Made by a program: the position numbers and the translations under genes
The notes under the pieces: model-generated
The model's input: only the letters and a program-made list of their open reading frames with translations
Told to the model about the DNA's origin: nothing
Databases searched by the model: none
Assembly (NCBI RefSeq): GCF_030711405.1
Contig: NZ_JAULSI010000026.1
Coordinates: forward strand, 22,049-86,048
DNA length: 64,000 nucleotides
DNA from: Massilia brevitalea
Lineage (GTDB): Bacteria; Pseudomonadota; Gammaproteobacteria; Burkholderiales; Burkholderiaceae_D
Direction: 5' to 3'
Part shown: one piece after another, positions 1 through 9,329 of the stretch
Numbering within the stretch: the first letter of the stretch is position 1
How the letters are laid out: every line of letters begins with the position of its first letter

Positions 1-270
1 GACGTCTCGCCGCTGCCGCTGCAGCTGCACGCCGCCTTGCTCTGGCTGTGGACGCTGGGCGGCATGCTGCTGTCGAATCCGACCATCAATCCCTTCGCTG
101 CGGTGGCGGGCGGGCTGGGGATGGTGTTCCTTGTCATGACGCTGCGGCCGGACACCTCCATGCTGCGCACGTCGCCGCTGTCCATGCTCATTTCGCCGGT
201 GTTCGGCGTCGCGGTCTTCATGATCGTGAACATGATCCGCACTAAAAAGAATCAACATCCATTTTCGTAA
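1..270 (+). CDS. C-terminal part of a small membrane protein, function unknown (cut by window edge)
   Basis: The reading frame is open from the first base to a TAA at 268-270, so the true start lies upstream. The visible 89 residues contain two hydrophobic stretches, roughly residues 11-45 (Leu/Trp/Gly rich) and 56-80, ending in a short basic tail ([11 protein letters not shown]). This suits an inner-membrane protein of unknown function. It ends five bases before the parC start, so it may be co-transcribed with parC. I do not recognise the family. A TTG at 37 could act as a start, but the open frame upstream argues that it is internal. Confidence 0.55.
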   Translation, partial: DVSPLPLQLHAALLWLWTLGGMLLSNPTINPFAAVAGGLGMVFLVMTLRPDTSMLRTSPLSMLISPVFGVAVFMIVNMIRTKKNQHPFS

Positions 271-275
271 GCACC

Positions 276-2603
<2,328 letters not shown>

Positions 2604-2625
2604 TCGTTCGAACGCAGCGTAAATG

Positions 2626-2657
2626 AACAAAGCCGACAGATGCCGGCTTTGTTGTTT
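2626..2657 (+). terminator. Rho-independent terminator after parC
   Basis: A perfect 10-bp stem, AACAAAGCCG (2626-2635) with CGGCTTTGTT (2644-2653), encloses an 8-base loop and is followed by a T-rich GTTTG. It lies 23 bases after the parC stop, so it should end parC transcription. The T tract is short, so efficiency is uncertain. Confidence 0.7.
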
Positions 2658-2701
2658 GTAGGTGCAGCGCAGTGCGATAGCGGATGCGGCATACCGCATT
2701 T

Positions 2702-2730
2702 CGTAGGGTGGGCACTTGTGCCCACGCGGT
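2702..2730 (+). repeat. REP-like palindrome, single copy
   Basis: The head CGTAG is followed by GGTGGGCAC, a TT loop, then GTGCCCAC and GCGGT. The 8-bp arms GTGGGCAC (2708-2715) and GTGCCCAC (2718-2725) pair perfectly. It carries the GTAG head typical of REP sequences and matches the other copies listed here, in the same orientation as those at 16277, 44526, 49045 and 51277. It sits between the parC terminator and the terminator of the convergent gene. Confidence 0.8.
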
Positions 2731-2784
2731 CGTACTCATCCGGATTCGCAAACGGCGCGAACATCGAAACTGCAACAACACAAG

Positions 2785-2813
2785 CGAAAAATGCCGGCAT
2801 CTCGCCGGCATTC
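2785..2813 (-). terminator. Rho-independent terminator of the Ala/Lys-rich protein gene
   Basis: On the minus strand a 9-bp stem, AATGCCGGC with GCCGGCATT (2804-2812 and 2790-2798), has a 5-base loop and runs straight into a T tract (the A run at 2787-2791 of the plus strand). It lies about 20 bases past the stop of the gene at 2834-3322. Confidence 0.8.
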
Positions 2814-2833
2814 CTCACACACTCACACGCGTC

Positions 2834-3322
2834 TTAGTGCTTGGCAGCAGCCTTATGCACATCAGCCGTCGCTTCAGCACGCACCTGTTCGGTCTTGGCA
2901 GCAGCGGTCGCACGGTCGGCGGCAGCATCAACCTGCTTCTTCAGCGATTTTTCGTCGGCCTTGATCATGGTCTTCTCGGCCTTCAGGTTCGCTTCCGAGA
3001 CTTTTTCCTCGGCCTTGGCCATGGCCTTGGCGCGGTCTTCCGGGTCAGCCTTGGTGACTTTCTCGGCTGCGTCGGCGTGGGCTTTCACGGCCTTGGCGTG
3101 GGCCTTGGCTTTCTTTTCACCGGCGTCGGCGACAGCCTTGGTGGCTTTTTCGTCGGCCTTGGCAGCAGCCTTGGCTTCTTTCGCTTCGGCCTTGGCGACG
3201 TTGGCTTCAGCCTTGGCTTCGGCTTTCACGACGGCTTCGGTGTTGGCCGAATTGACGGTGGTCTGGGCGTAGGCACTGGTAGCGAAAACGCCGGCGATCA
3301 GGGTTGCGAGCAGCTTGTTCAT
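2834..3322 (-). CDS. Secreted alanine/lysine-rich coiled-coil protein
   Basis: From the ATG at 3322 the protein is 162 residues. A clear signal peptide (MNKLLATLIAGVFATSAYAQ) is followed by about 140 residues made almost entirely of Ala, Lys, Glu, Asp and Val, with recurring KAEAKAEA, EAKAAAKADEKA and KAVKAHADAAEK units. This predicts one long charged helix or coiled coil, resembling histone H1 or TolA-like low-complexity regions. I chose this start because AAGGAC lies just upstream and the leader begins there; the frame extends 38 residues further with no signal-like sequence. The gene stands alone with its own terminator. Function is unknown; a periplasmic or cell-envelope role is inferred only from the leader. 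Confidence 0.8.
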   Translation of the reverse strand: MNKLLATLIAGVFATSAYAQTTVNSANTEAVVKAEAKAEANVAKAEAKEAKAAAKADEKATKAVADAGEKKAKAHAKAVKAHADAAEKVTKADPEDRAKAMAKAEEKVSEANLKAEKTMIKADEKSLKKQVDAAADRATAAAKTEQVRAEATADVHKAAAKH

Positions 3323-3465
3323 GGTATGTCCTTTCGGTTGTATGGTGGGGTGCCGGTCTGTGCCGGCGTTTGTCTTTTTGTTAAGCACAGGTCCAGAATA
3401 TGCCTCCCGGCCGGGAAGTTCTGTTCGCCACCACACACACTACTGCTGAGTTGCAACAAGGTGTT

Positions 3466-4869
3466 TCAGCGCCGCGCCGGCCCCGCATACAGGTCGATGA
3501 TGTCGACGATCCCATCCAGGCAGACCGGGCAGAACTGCTCGCTGCGGTCGAACATGATGCATTGCATCGCCGGGCGGTAGTAGCCGCTCGCCTCATAGTT
3601 CGCACCCTCGAATGCCCCTATGTCGTGGCGGTGCGGCTGCTTCTCGAACAGGGTTTTCGTACGCGCCAGATCTTCATGGAACAGCGCATCCATTTCGGCT
3701 TCCGGACGATTGTTTTCGCGCAGCGCGGCACGCTTTTTCTGGTACGCCCGCGAGGCGTCTTCGTAGGCATTTTTCGGCCAGGGCGTCGGCAAAGGCGTGT
3801 TCGCTGTTACATGTTGTTTCCATTTGAGCGCAGCCGGATCGCGCAAGGCAGTCACGTTCGGCTCCCACGGTTCGGTGCGTATGCCGCTTGCCTGGTAAGC
3901 CACCGGCGAAGTGTAGTACTCGTCGGCCAGGCCGGCGAAGTGGTGGCCGAACTCGTGCACGAACAGGTAGTTGGCCCAGGCATTGCCCGCCGCCGCCGTG
4001 CTGAACTGGCCGAAGATGCCGCCGCCGCCGTAGGTCTCGTTGTTCACCAAAATCTCGATGAACTCGTAGGGCGCGTGCTGGGCGATGTCGCGCAGCGCGC
4101 GGTTGTCGAGCGTAAGCACGTAGCGTTCGCTCCCAAAAATGTCGTAGCGCGTGCCCAGCGGAGAAGCATGGTGCACGCCGGTCGAAGGCCGCGAGATGCC
4201 CGACTCGCCGGTCGGCACCGCCATCGCCCAGACGTTGAAGTCGTTCGCGCGCTCCTTGAACGGCGACACCGTGAACAGGTGCTGCGCCAGGCGGCGCGCG
4301 TCGGCCTCGAACTTCTTCATATCCGCCGCCGTGTAGCCATCGCCCAGGATCAGCAAATCGACCTTTTGCGGCGAGGGGCCGCTCACATGAATGGGAATCG
4401 GCTTGGCGGGGGCGACCGGCTGCTGCTTCACCACATCCGGGGCCTTGGCATCGACTTCCACGCTCCAGGCCACCGAGAAGGCATTGCGTTCGTCGCGCTT
4501 CAGGATGCGCACGCGCACCGGCTTGTCGAACTGCGGAAAGCGCACCGATTCGCTGAAGCTGCGGCTGAGCTTATTTGCTTCCTCGGTCGTGCGCCACTCG
4601 CCGAACACGGTCGAAAAGCCGCGCGAGTACAGTAAATCGCCCGTCTTCGCATCGACCACTTCGACGCGGTTCTGGCCGCGGTTGGTGTCGTCCAGGTTGC
4701 GCGCCATGTCGCCCGGCCAGGGCAGCGGTTCGATCAGCACGCGCTCGATGGCGTAGCTGTCGCTCAGGGCGTTGCCGCTGTGGGTGTAGTCGAGGCGGAC
4801 GGTAGCGGGCTGGGCGGCAATAGCCGTGCCTGAGACAAGCGCCAGGGCGGCGGCAAGGAAGCGGAGCAT
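3466..4869 (-). CDS. Exported M64-family zinc metallopeptidase
   Basis: The 467-residue protein begins with a signal peptide (cleavage near residue 19, after AIA). An N-terminal beta-rich domain (about 20-145, like the M64 N-terminal domain) precedes the peptidase domain (about 165-460). The zinc motif is HEFGHHFAGLAD, with H305 and H309 as ligands, E306 as catalytic glutamate and D316 as probable third ligand, followed by EYY. This matches the IgA-peptidase M64 family of secreted endopeptidases. The substrate is unknown; an IgA role is unlikely in an environmental bacterium. It is monocistronic and separated from the T6SS cassette by a hairpin. Confidence 0.88.
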   Translation of the reverse strand: MLRFLAAALALVSGTAIAAQPATVRLDYTHSGNALSDSYAIERVLIEPLPWPGDMARNLDDTNRGQNRVEVVDAKTGDLLYSRGFSTVFGEWRTTEEANKLSRSFSESVRFPQFDKPVRVRILKRDERNAFSVAWSVEVDAKAPDVVKQQPVAPAKPIPIHVSGPSPQKVDLLILGDGYTAADMKKFEADARRLAQHLFTVSPFKERANDFNVWAMAVPTGESGISRPSTGVHHASPLGTRYDIFGSERYVLTLDNRALRDIAQHAPYEFIEILVNNETYGGGGIFGQFSTAAAGNAWANYLFVHEFGHHFAGLADEYYTSPVAYQASGIRTEPWEPNVTALRDPAALKWKQHVTANTPLPTPWPKNAYEDASRAYQKKRAALRENNRPEAEMDALFHEDLARTKTLFEKQPHRHDIGAFEGANYEASGYYRPAMQCIMFDRSEQFCPVCLDGIVDIIDLYAGPARR

Positions 4870-4912
4870 GCGGTTTCCTGTGAGGTGGGAAAGGCATGCA
4901 TTGTAATCCTGT

Positions 4913-4944
4913 ACATGGCAAGCGCCGCCAGACGCTTGCCATGT
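4913..4944. terminator. Strong hairpin at the end of the T6SS cassette
   Basis: A perfect 12-bp inverted repeat, ACATGGCAAGCG (4913-4924) and CGCTTGCCATGT (4933-4944), has an 8-base loop. It lies ten bases past the PAAR stop and upstream of the M64 peptidase gene. Neither side has a long T tract, so it may be a weak terminator or an mRNA 3'-end stabiliser rather than a classic intrinsic terminator. Confidence 0.55.
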
Positions 4945-4954
4945 TATCAGAGGG

Positions 4955-5215
4955 TTACGTGCAGGTCATGTGCGGGTCGCCGGGCAACAAGGTCGCGCCG
5001 CAACTGGTCTTATGTCCCTCGTATGCAACCGGCACGCCGCCGATTGTGTGACGGGCCTGCCCTTCCACGATCGTTCCCGGCCCATGAATAGGGCAAGTCG
5101 TCTTGTCGCCGACACAGGCAACGGGAATGCCACCCACCGTGAAATGGGTAGCGGCAACGCTCACGACCTTGCCTCCATGACTGGTGAGATCGTTCAGGCG
5201 GATTACTTTCGGCAT
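4955..5215 (-). CDS. PAAR-domain protein (T6SS spike tip)
   Basis: The 86-residue protein is almost entirely a PAAR domain. It has an N-terminal KVIRLNDLTSHGG followed by repeated GGIPVACVGD and GGVPVAYEGH turns, and the His/Cys residues that usually bind zinc (CPIHG, H54-55 region, C near the end). PAAR proteins cap the VgrG trimer and sharpen the T6SS spike, often carrying effectors. It is the last gene of the vgrG, tle3-like, tla3-like, PAAR run and starts 12 bases after the adaptor gene stop, which implies one transcript. No effector domain is fused to it. Confidence 0.9.
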   Translation of the reverse strand: MPKVIRLNDLTSHGGKVVSVAATHFTVGGIPVACVGDKTTCPIHGPGTIVEGQARHTIGGVPVAYEGHKTSCGATLLPGDPHMTCT

Positions 5216-5227
5216 GTTCGCTCCTTT

Positions 5228-7009
5228 CTATTGGTAAGCGCCGATGTCGATGGCCGGGATGCCGCGGTGTGCGAATACATCGCCACCCTTTGGATGCTTT
5301 TGGTTTTTGCGCTGCTCGTCCGAAGGCGGGCTGATGAGGATGATCGAGGCTTCATCAGGGCTGCGCAGATTGACTGCCGCGCTGACGCCGCCGTCGCGGT
5401 AGCTGCCCATGACACCGATCCCTATCTGTACGAACAAGGTCGCCGCACCGGTATTGCCGAGGCGTTTATCGGTGTCGATGAACTGGCTGGACTTGGCACT
5501 GTCGATCTCGGGGCCGCCGCTTGCTGCTTGCGCATCGAGGACGCCATGGAGTGCGATCATCTGATCGGTATTGTTCTTGGTGGCGGCGATGACACGGGCA
5601 GGCGATTTGGAACGCTGGGTCTCGGGCAAGGTCTGGAGTGCGGCTTGCCAGCCAGCCTGCAACAGCTTCTGGCGCTCGGCGCGGCGTGTGACCGGTTTGC
5701 CTTGTTCGTCGGTAAAGCGTACGAAGGTCGGGCGGTGAATATAGCCGAGCGTGGGCAAGCGGTCGAAGGTTGCCAGTTGCTCGCGGGTCCAGGGGATGGG
5801 GAACCACGGAGTGGGTTTCCAATCGCGTGGAGGGTAATGAGCGAAAGGATTGAGCTTGCCCATTACGCCGGGAACACCGGTGCCGCGCACATCGGGACGC
5901 TGCGCGAAGGCGGCAGCGGCTTCGAGCCATTCGCTGACAAGAGGTTCACGCTCGACAGTTCCACGAAGGTCCTGTCGTGTCATATCCGCGCCGACCTGCG
6001 CAGGTGTTTGCAAAGCGCTCGCACGCTCTTCGTTAGGAAGTGCAACTAGCAAATTGCAATACATCCAGCGGAATTCCCTTTGCAAGAAGGCATCATCTGG
6101 ATCCTCCCAAGTAAAGGGTCGCACCGGATCAACCCGTTCGCGCCGGGCGAGTACGAAGAGTGCGGAGGCGTCGGGCATTTCGGGAATATAGTAACCATCC
6201 CTCAGCAATGCAGGTGTACCAGGAAGAATGTTGAGGTCGCGCGTTCCCATACTGTCTTCGGAATTCAAGATAACGTAGGGAACATCCGGATGCGCGTCGA
6301 AAAAAGCGAATACGTCCTCGATGATGCGGTCTGGCTGTTCGTCGAAGCGGCGAGGGCCGACAACGATAAGGTGCGATCCCATCCCTGAAACCATTACCCC
6401 TCCCGCAAGTCCAGGATCCGGCATTTCTGGCCGATCTTTTAATCTCGGATCATTAGTAGGTGCGACGGCGTTAAAGACAGGTACACCGTAGTACTCGGGT
6501 GTAAAACGTGCACCGTTCTCAAGTGTGTCTCCACCGCGCCCGCCTGATGTCCCCAATTTGTCGATCCCTGACCAGCTATACTTCTTGGGGTCTTGCTCCC
6601 GAATCGTGGTATGCGGATTACCGGCCTGTAGCGCTGCCCATAATTTGCCTTGCCGGTATTTATCCAAGGTGATACCCAGCCCAATTACCTCCAACACGTA
6701 CTCGCGTTTCTGCTGCTCGGTTTGCGCTATCTGTTGCGTGTGGGACATCTCATTTTGTAATGTGCGCTGCCCTTGCTTTGAGGCCTTTACCCAATGCATC
6801 CCAAACAGCGCTGAAACGAGAACTGTCGGCCCGGCTACCCACCACAAGATTCGATTACCCATCGTCTGCTCCTGGTTGATTAAACTTTCCGGCTCAATAA
6901 CCGTCATCACAAATGCTGTCCAGCACGGAATCAGGATCAAAAGCATTAGAAGAGCTCCGATCACATATTTCGCCGGATGGTTCTGCGTGGCTGTGGTCTT
7001 CGTCGTCAT
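5228..7009 (-). CDS. Tla3-like T6SS lipase adaptor (DUF2875 family)
   Basis: The 593-residue protein has two N-terminal hydrophobic segments (about residues 15-37 and 53-72), then a large soluble region rich in Trp and Pro, with motifs such as GVPVFNAVAPTNDPR and PYVILNSEDSMG. I recognise it as the DUF2875/Tla3 family. In Pseudomonas aeruginosa Tla3 is encoded beside the lipase Tle3 and is needed to load it on a VgrG. The start overlaps the lipase gene by four bases (ATGA), which suggests coupled translation. Family assignment comes from memory of the family and its context. The alternative is an immunity or membrane-anchored partner, because no other immunity candidate is present. Confidence 0.78.
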   Translation of the reverse strand: MTTKTTATQNHPAKYVIGALLMLLILIPCWTAFVMTVIEPESLINQEQTMGNRILWWVAGPTVLVSALFGMHWVKASKQGQRTLQNEMSHTQQIAQTEQQKREYVLEVIGLGITLDKYRQGKLWAALQAGNPHTTIREQDPKKYSWSGIDKLGTSGGRGGDTLENGARFTPEYYGVPVFNAVAPTNDPRLKDRPEMPDPGLAGGVMVSGMGSHLIVVGPRRFDEQPDRIIEDVFAFFDAHPDVPYVILNSEDSMGTRDLNILPGTPALLRDGYYIPEMPDASALFVLARRERVDPVRPFTWEDPDDAFLQREFRWMYCNLLVALPNEERASALQTPAQVGADMTRQDLRGTVEREPLVSEWLEAAAAFAQRPDVRGTGVPGVMGKLNPFAHYPPRDWKPTPWFPIPWTREQLATFDRLPTLGYIHRPTFVRFTDEQGKPVTRRAERQKLLQAGWQAALQTLPETQRSKSPARVIAATKNNTDQMIALHGVLDAQAASGGPEIDSAKSSQFIDTDKRLGNTGAATLFVQIGIGVMGSYRDGGVSAAVNLRSPDEASIILISPPSDEQRKNQKHPKGGDVFAHRGIPAIDIGAYQ

Positions 7010-9318
7010 ATTCCTGACCTCTCTCTCTTGTTCGGATGAGTTGTTGTCGGCGGGTTAGCCGTGACACGCTCCCCCGCCATCGTTTCGCAAATGACAAGGC
7101 CCGGCATTCCTGTATGCAGTGCCGGCACGCAGCGCGGCAGCTCGCCTGTACTGTAATAGGTGACATTCCCCAAGATCAGTTCTTTTCGCTCAGGCCTTTC
7201 AACGCTCCAGTAAGATTTGAATCGCTCAATGAATGTCTTCCATTGCAGGACAGATGCACGTACCGCGGCCGGATCTTTCTGCAACCGCCAATCAGCTACC
7301 GCACACAAGTACGCGTAAAACGCCGGATCACTGGATGCAAGTCCCCCACCAATTGAAAGGTCATACGCCGTTACATTGCGATGATTCTTGGCACTGCCAA
7401 AAATCGAACCATGGAAGGATTTGGGACTGACTTCGTTCTGCCAACGCTTACGGCCTTCGTTCGGGCTCTCCTGGATTTGCGCAAATACCTTTCCATTCGG
7501 ATAACGCGTCGCCTTCAATACTTTGCGTTGATCTTCGGACGGTAGTTCGTCCAGCTTTTTGTCCTTGTTGTAACGAGCCTCGATTCGCTGGCAGTCGACT
7601 TGCGATAAAGCTTGCGGCTCTTTCGGACGCTGCTCTGTTCCGGAAGGGTCGGGGCACTCCTCGTCCTGCACATTGAGTCCCTTGCCACTAGTGATGGCAA
7701 TTGCCGCATCGATTTGATCAACTTCTTCGCACGGTCCCTGCTCCTCCCTTGCTACGCGCGCCTGGATAGAAGTGGCCGGGATATTTTTTGGGTCTATCTG
7801 GCCAGAGCCGCGTAAGTCGGCAACGACGGCTATTTTCAAAGCCTCGCCGTTAATACTGCGTAGGCCCTCACGTTGATCGGCCTCGGAATCCATGAAATCC
7901 AGCAGTCCAGGCTTCCTTGGCCAGACAACTTCTTTGTGGTGCTTGCGCAAAGTACGGTTTGCTTCAGCCACGTGTCCATGATCGTCTTCGCCTTTCAGCC
8001 GCAGGGCGAAGTTATGTGGACCTTGCCCTACCAATACCGGTCCAAGGGCCTTTTTTGCAGGATCAACACGCTGCTTGCTGGTGAATACCCTCTGGTAAAA
8101 TCCCTTCCCTAACTCGGCAAGAGGCTTGCGGCTCTGCTGTTTCGTGTTAAAACTTGCGGCGGATGTCGCACCCAACATTGCTCGCGTATCCCCTCGTGGG
8201 ATTGGAGAAAGGGCCGTTCCATGCATGAAATCAGGCACGCCTTGCCAGCCTATGCCTTTCATATTGTCCAACGCTACTGTCATGTCCTCGGGACAGAAGT
8301 AGAGATACACCTTGCCACGATTATCACGATCTCCGCTCGCGCTCCATTTGGCGCCGACTACTCCATGGAATTTACTATGGTCGGTCAGGGCGGCAAGGGC
8401 TGGAGCCGAATGCTTCTTCGCAGCGACGCCTTGTACAATATTCACTAGTGTACTCAACCTTGCATCGAAGGTTTGACGTGATTTTAGGACGCCGTATCGT
8501 CCTTCCATTGCAGGATCTGTTCCGCTCTTGAGTATTTCCGAAGCGGACATCACTAAGCCTGCATCTTCTTCGAGGCTATACGGCGGATGGGTAAGAATCA
8601 GCGTATCAGCTGGCCGTTCCCCCTCCTGCAATAAGAAGGCTTGGGCTAGCAGGCTGATCAAGCAACCTTGGCTGTGCGCCACAATGTTCACTGTCTCGTT
8701 GGCGTCGTAATCGCGAATCATCGCGACCAGCGCCGCGAGCCGCTTCGCCGCCAGAACCATATACATTCGTCCTGGCGCGCTTAACAGCGGTCGAATCGAA
8801 TCGCCTCCCACGTCAGCGAGCGAGCAAACGCCACGATTCCACATATCTGGCAAGCTGCTTGTGGCATTGGCGAAGGGACCGCCGCCTTTTGAATAATCCT
8901 TATCAAGACGATTGCCGAAACGATCGATAAGCTGTCCGCTTTTCGTCTTGGCCTCCTTCCGAATTTCACGAAACCCCCAGTAAAACGGAATGACCGGGCT
9001 GTGCGTGGTGTTTTCAATCGCCCGCTTGAAAAAGACAGCATCAGGATCGGCTTCGAGCACGTCCTTGTCCTTGGCAGTTGGCATCCTGTAGCGTCCCGGC
9101 ACAAAGCGTCCCGGCTTGCCATGCAGGCGCATATCCAGCCCGGCACACAATCCTTCCTCAACCGCGCCGAAGCCTGTACCCACATCGTTCACGCCGTGAA
9201 TCACGATAACGTTGCAGGGCAAATCCGGTTTAACATCCACCTTCTTGTCGGACTTTCGTTCGCATTGCAGGACGCTCGCGTCCTGCCCGATGCAATAGGG
9301 TTCCCGTGGATACAGCAT
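7006..9318 (-). CDS. Tle3-family T6SS phospholipase effector
   Basis: The 770-residue protein has an alpha/beta-hydrolase N-terminal half: the strand NVIVIHGVNDVG near residues 36-47 and a nucleophile elbow AHSQG at 214-218, with S216 as the likely nucleophile. The C-terminal half fits the DUF3274-type region of Tle3 lipases. Tle3 enzymes attack membrane phospholipids in rival cells, and in P. aeruginosa the target compartment is the periplasm. No signal peptide is present, as expected for a VgrG-delivered effector. It lies 11 bases after vgrG and overlaps the adaptor gene. The elbow has Ala rather than the usual first Gly. The local base composition is visibly less GC-rich than the surrounding chromosome. 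Confidence 0.85.
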   Translation of the reverse strand: MLYPREPYCIGQDASVLQCERKSDKKVDVKPDLPCNVIVIHGVNDVGTGFGAVEEGLCAGLDMRLHGKPGRFVPGRYRMPTAKDKDVLEADPDAVFFKRAIENTTHSPVIPFYWGFREIRKEAKTKSGQLIDRFGNRLDKDYSKGGGPFANATSSLPDMWNRGVCSLADVGGDSIRPLLSAPGRMYMVLAAKRLAALVAMIRDYDANETVNIVAHSQGCLISLLAQAFLLQEGERPADTLILTHPPYSLEEDAGLVMSASEILKSGTDPAMEGRYGVLKSRQTFDARLSTLVNIVQGVAAKKHSAPALAALTDHSKFHGVVGAKWSASGDRDNRGKVYLYFCPEDMTVALDNMKGIGWQGVPDFMHGTALSPIPRGDTRAMLGATSAASFNTKQQSRKPLAELGKGFYQRVFTSKQRVDPAKKALGPVLVGQGPHNFALRLKGEDDHGHVAEANRTLRKHHKEVVWPRKPGLLDFMDSEADQREGLRSINGEALKIAVVADLRGSGQIDPKNIPATSIQARVAREEQGPCEEVDQIDAAIAITSGKGLNVQDEECPDPSGTEQRPKEPQALSQVDCQRIEARYNKDKKLDELPSEDQRKVLKATRYPNGKVFAQIQESPNEGRKRWQNEVSPKSFHGSIFGSAKNHRNVTAYDLSIGGGLASSDPAFYAYLCAVADWRLQKDPAAVRASVLQWKTFIERFKSYWSVERPERKELILGNVTYYSTGELPRCVPALHTGMPGLVICETMAGERVTANPPTTTHPNKRERSGI

Positions 9319-9329
9319 GCGGCATCTCC

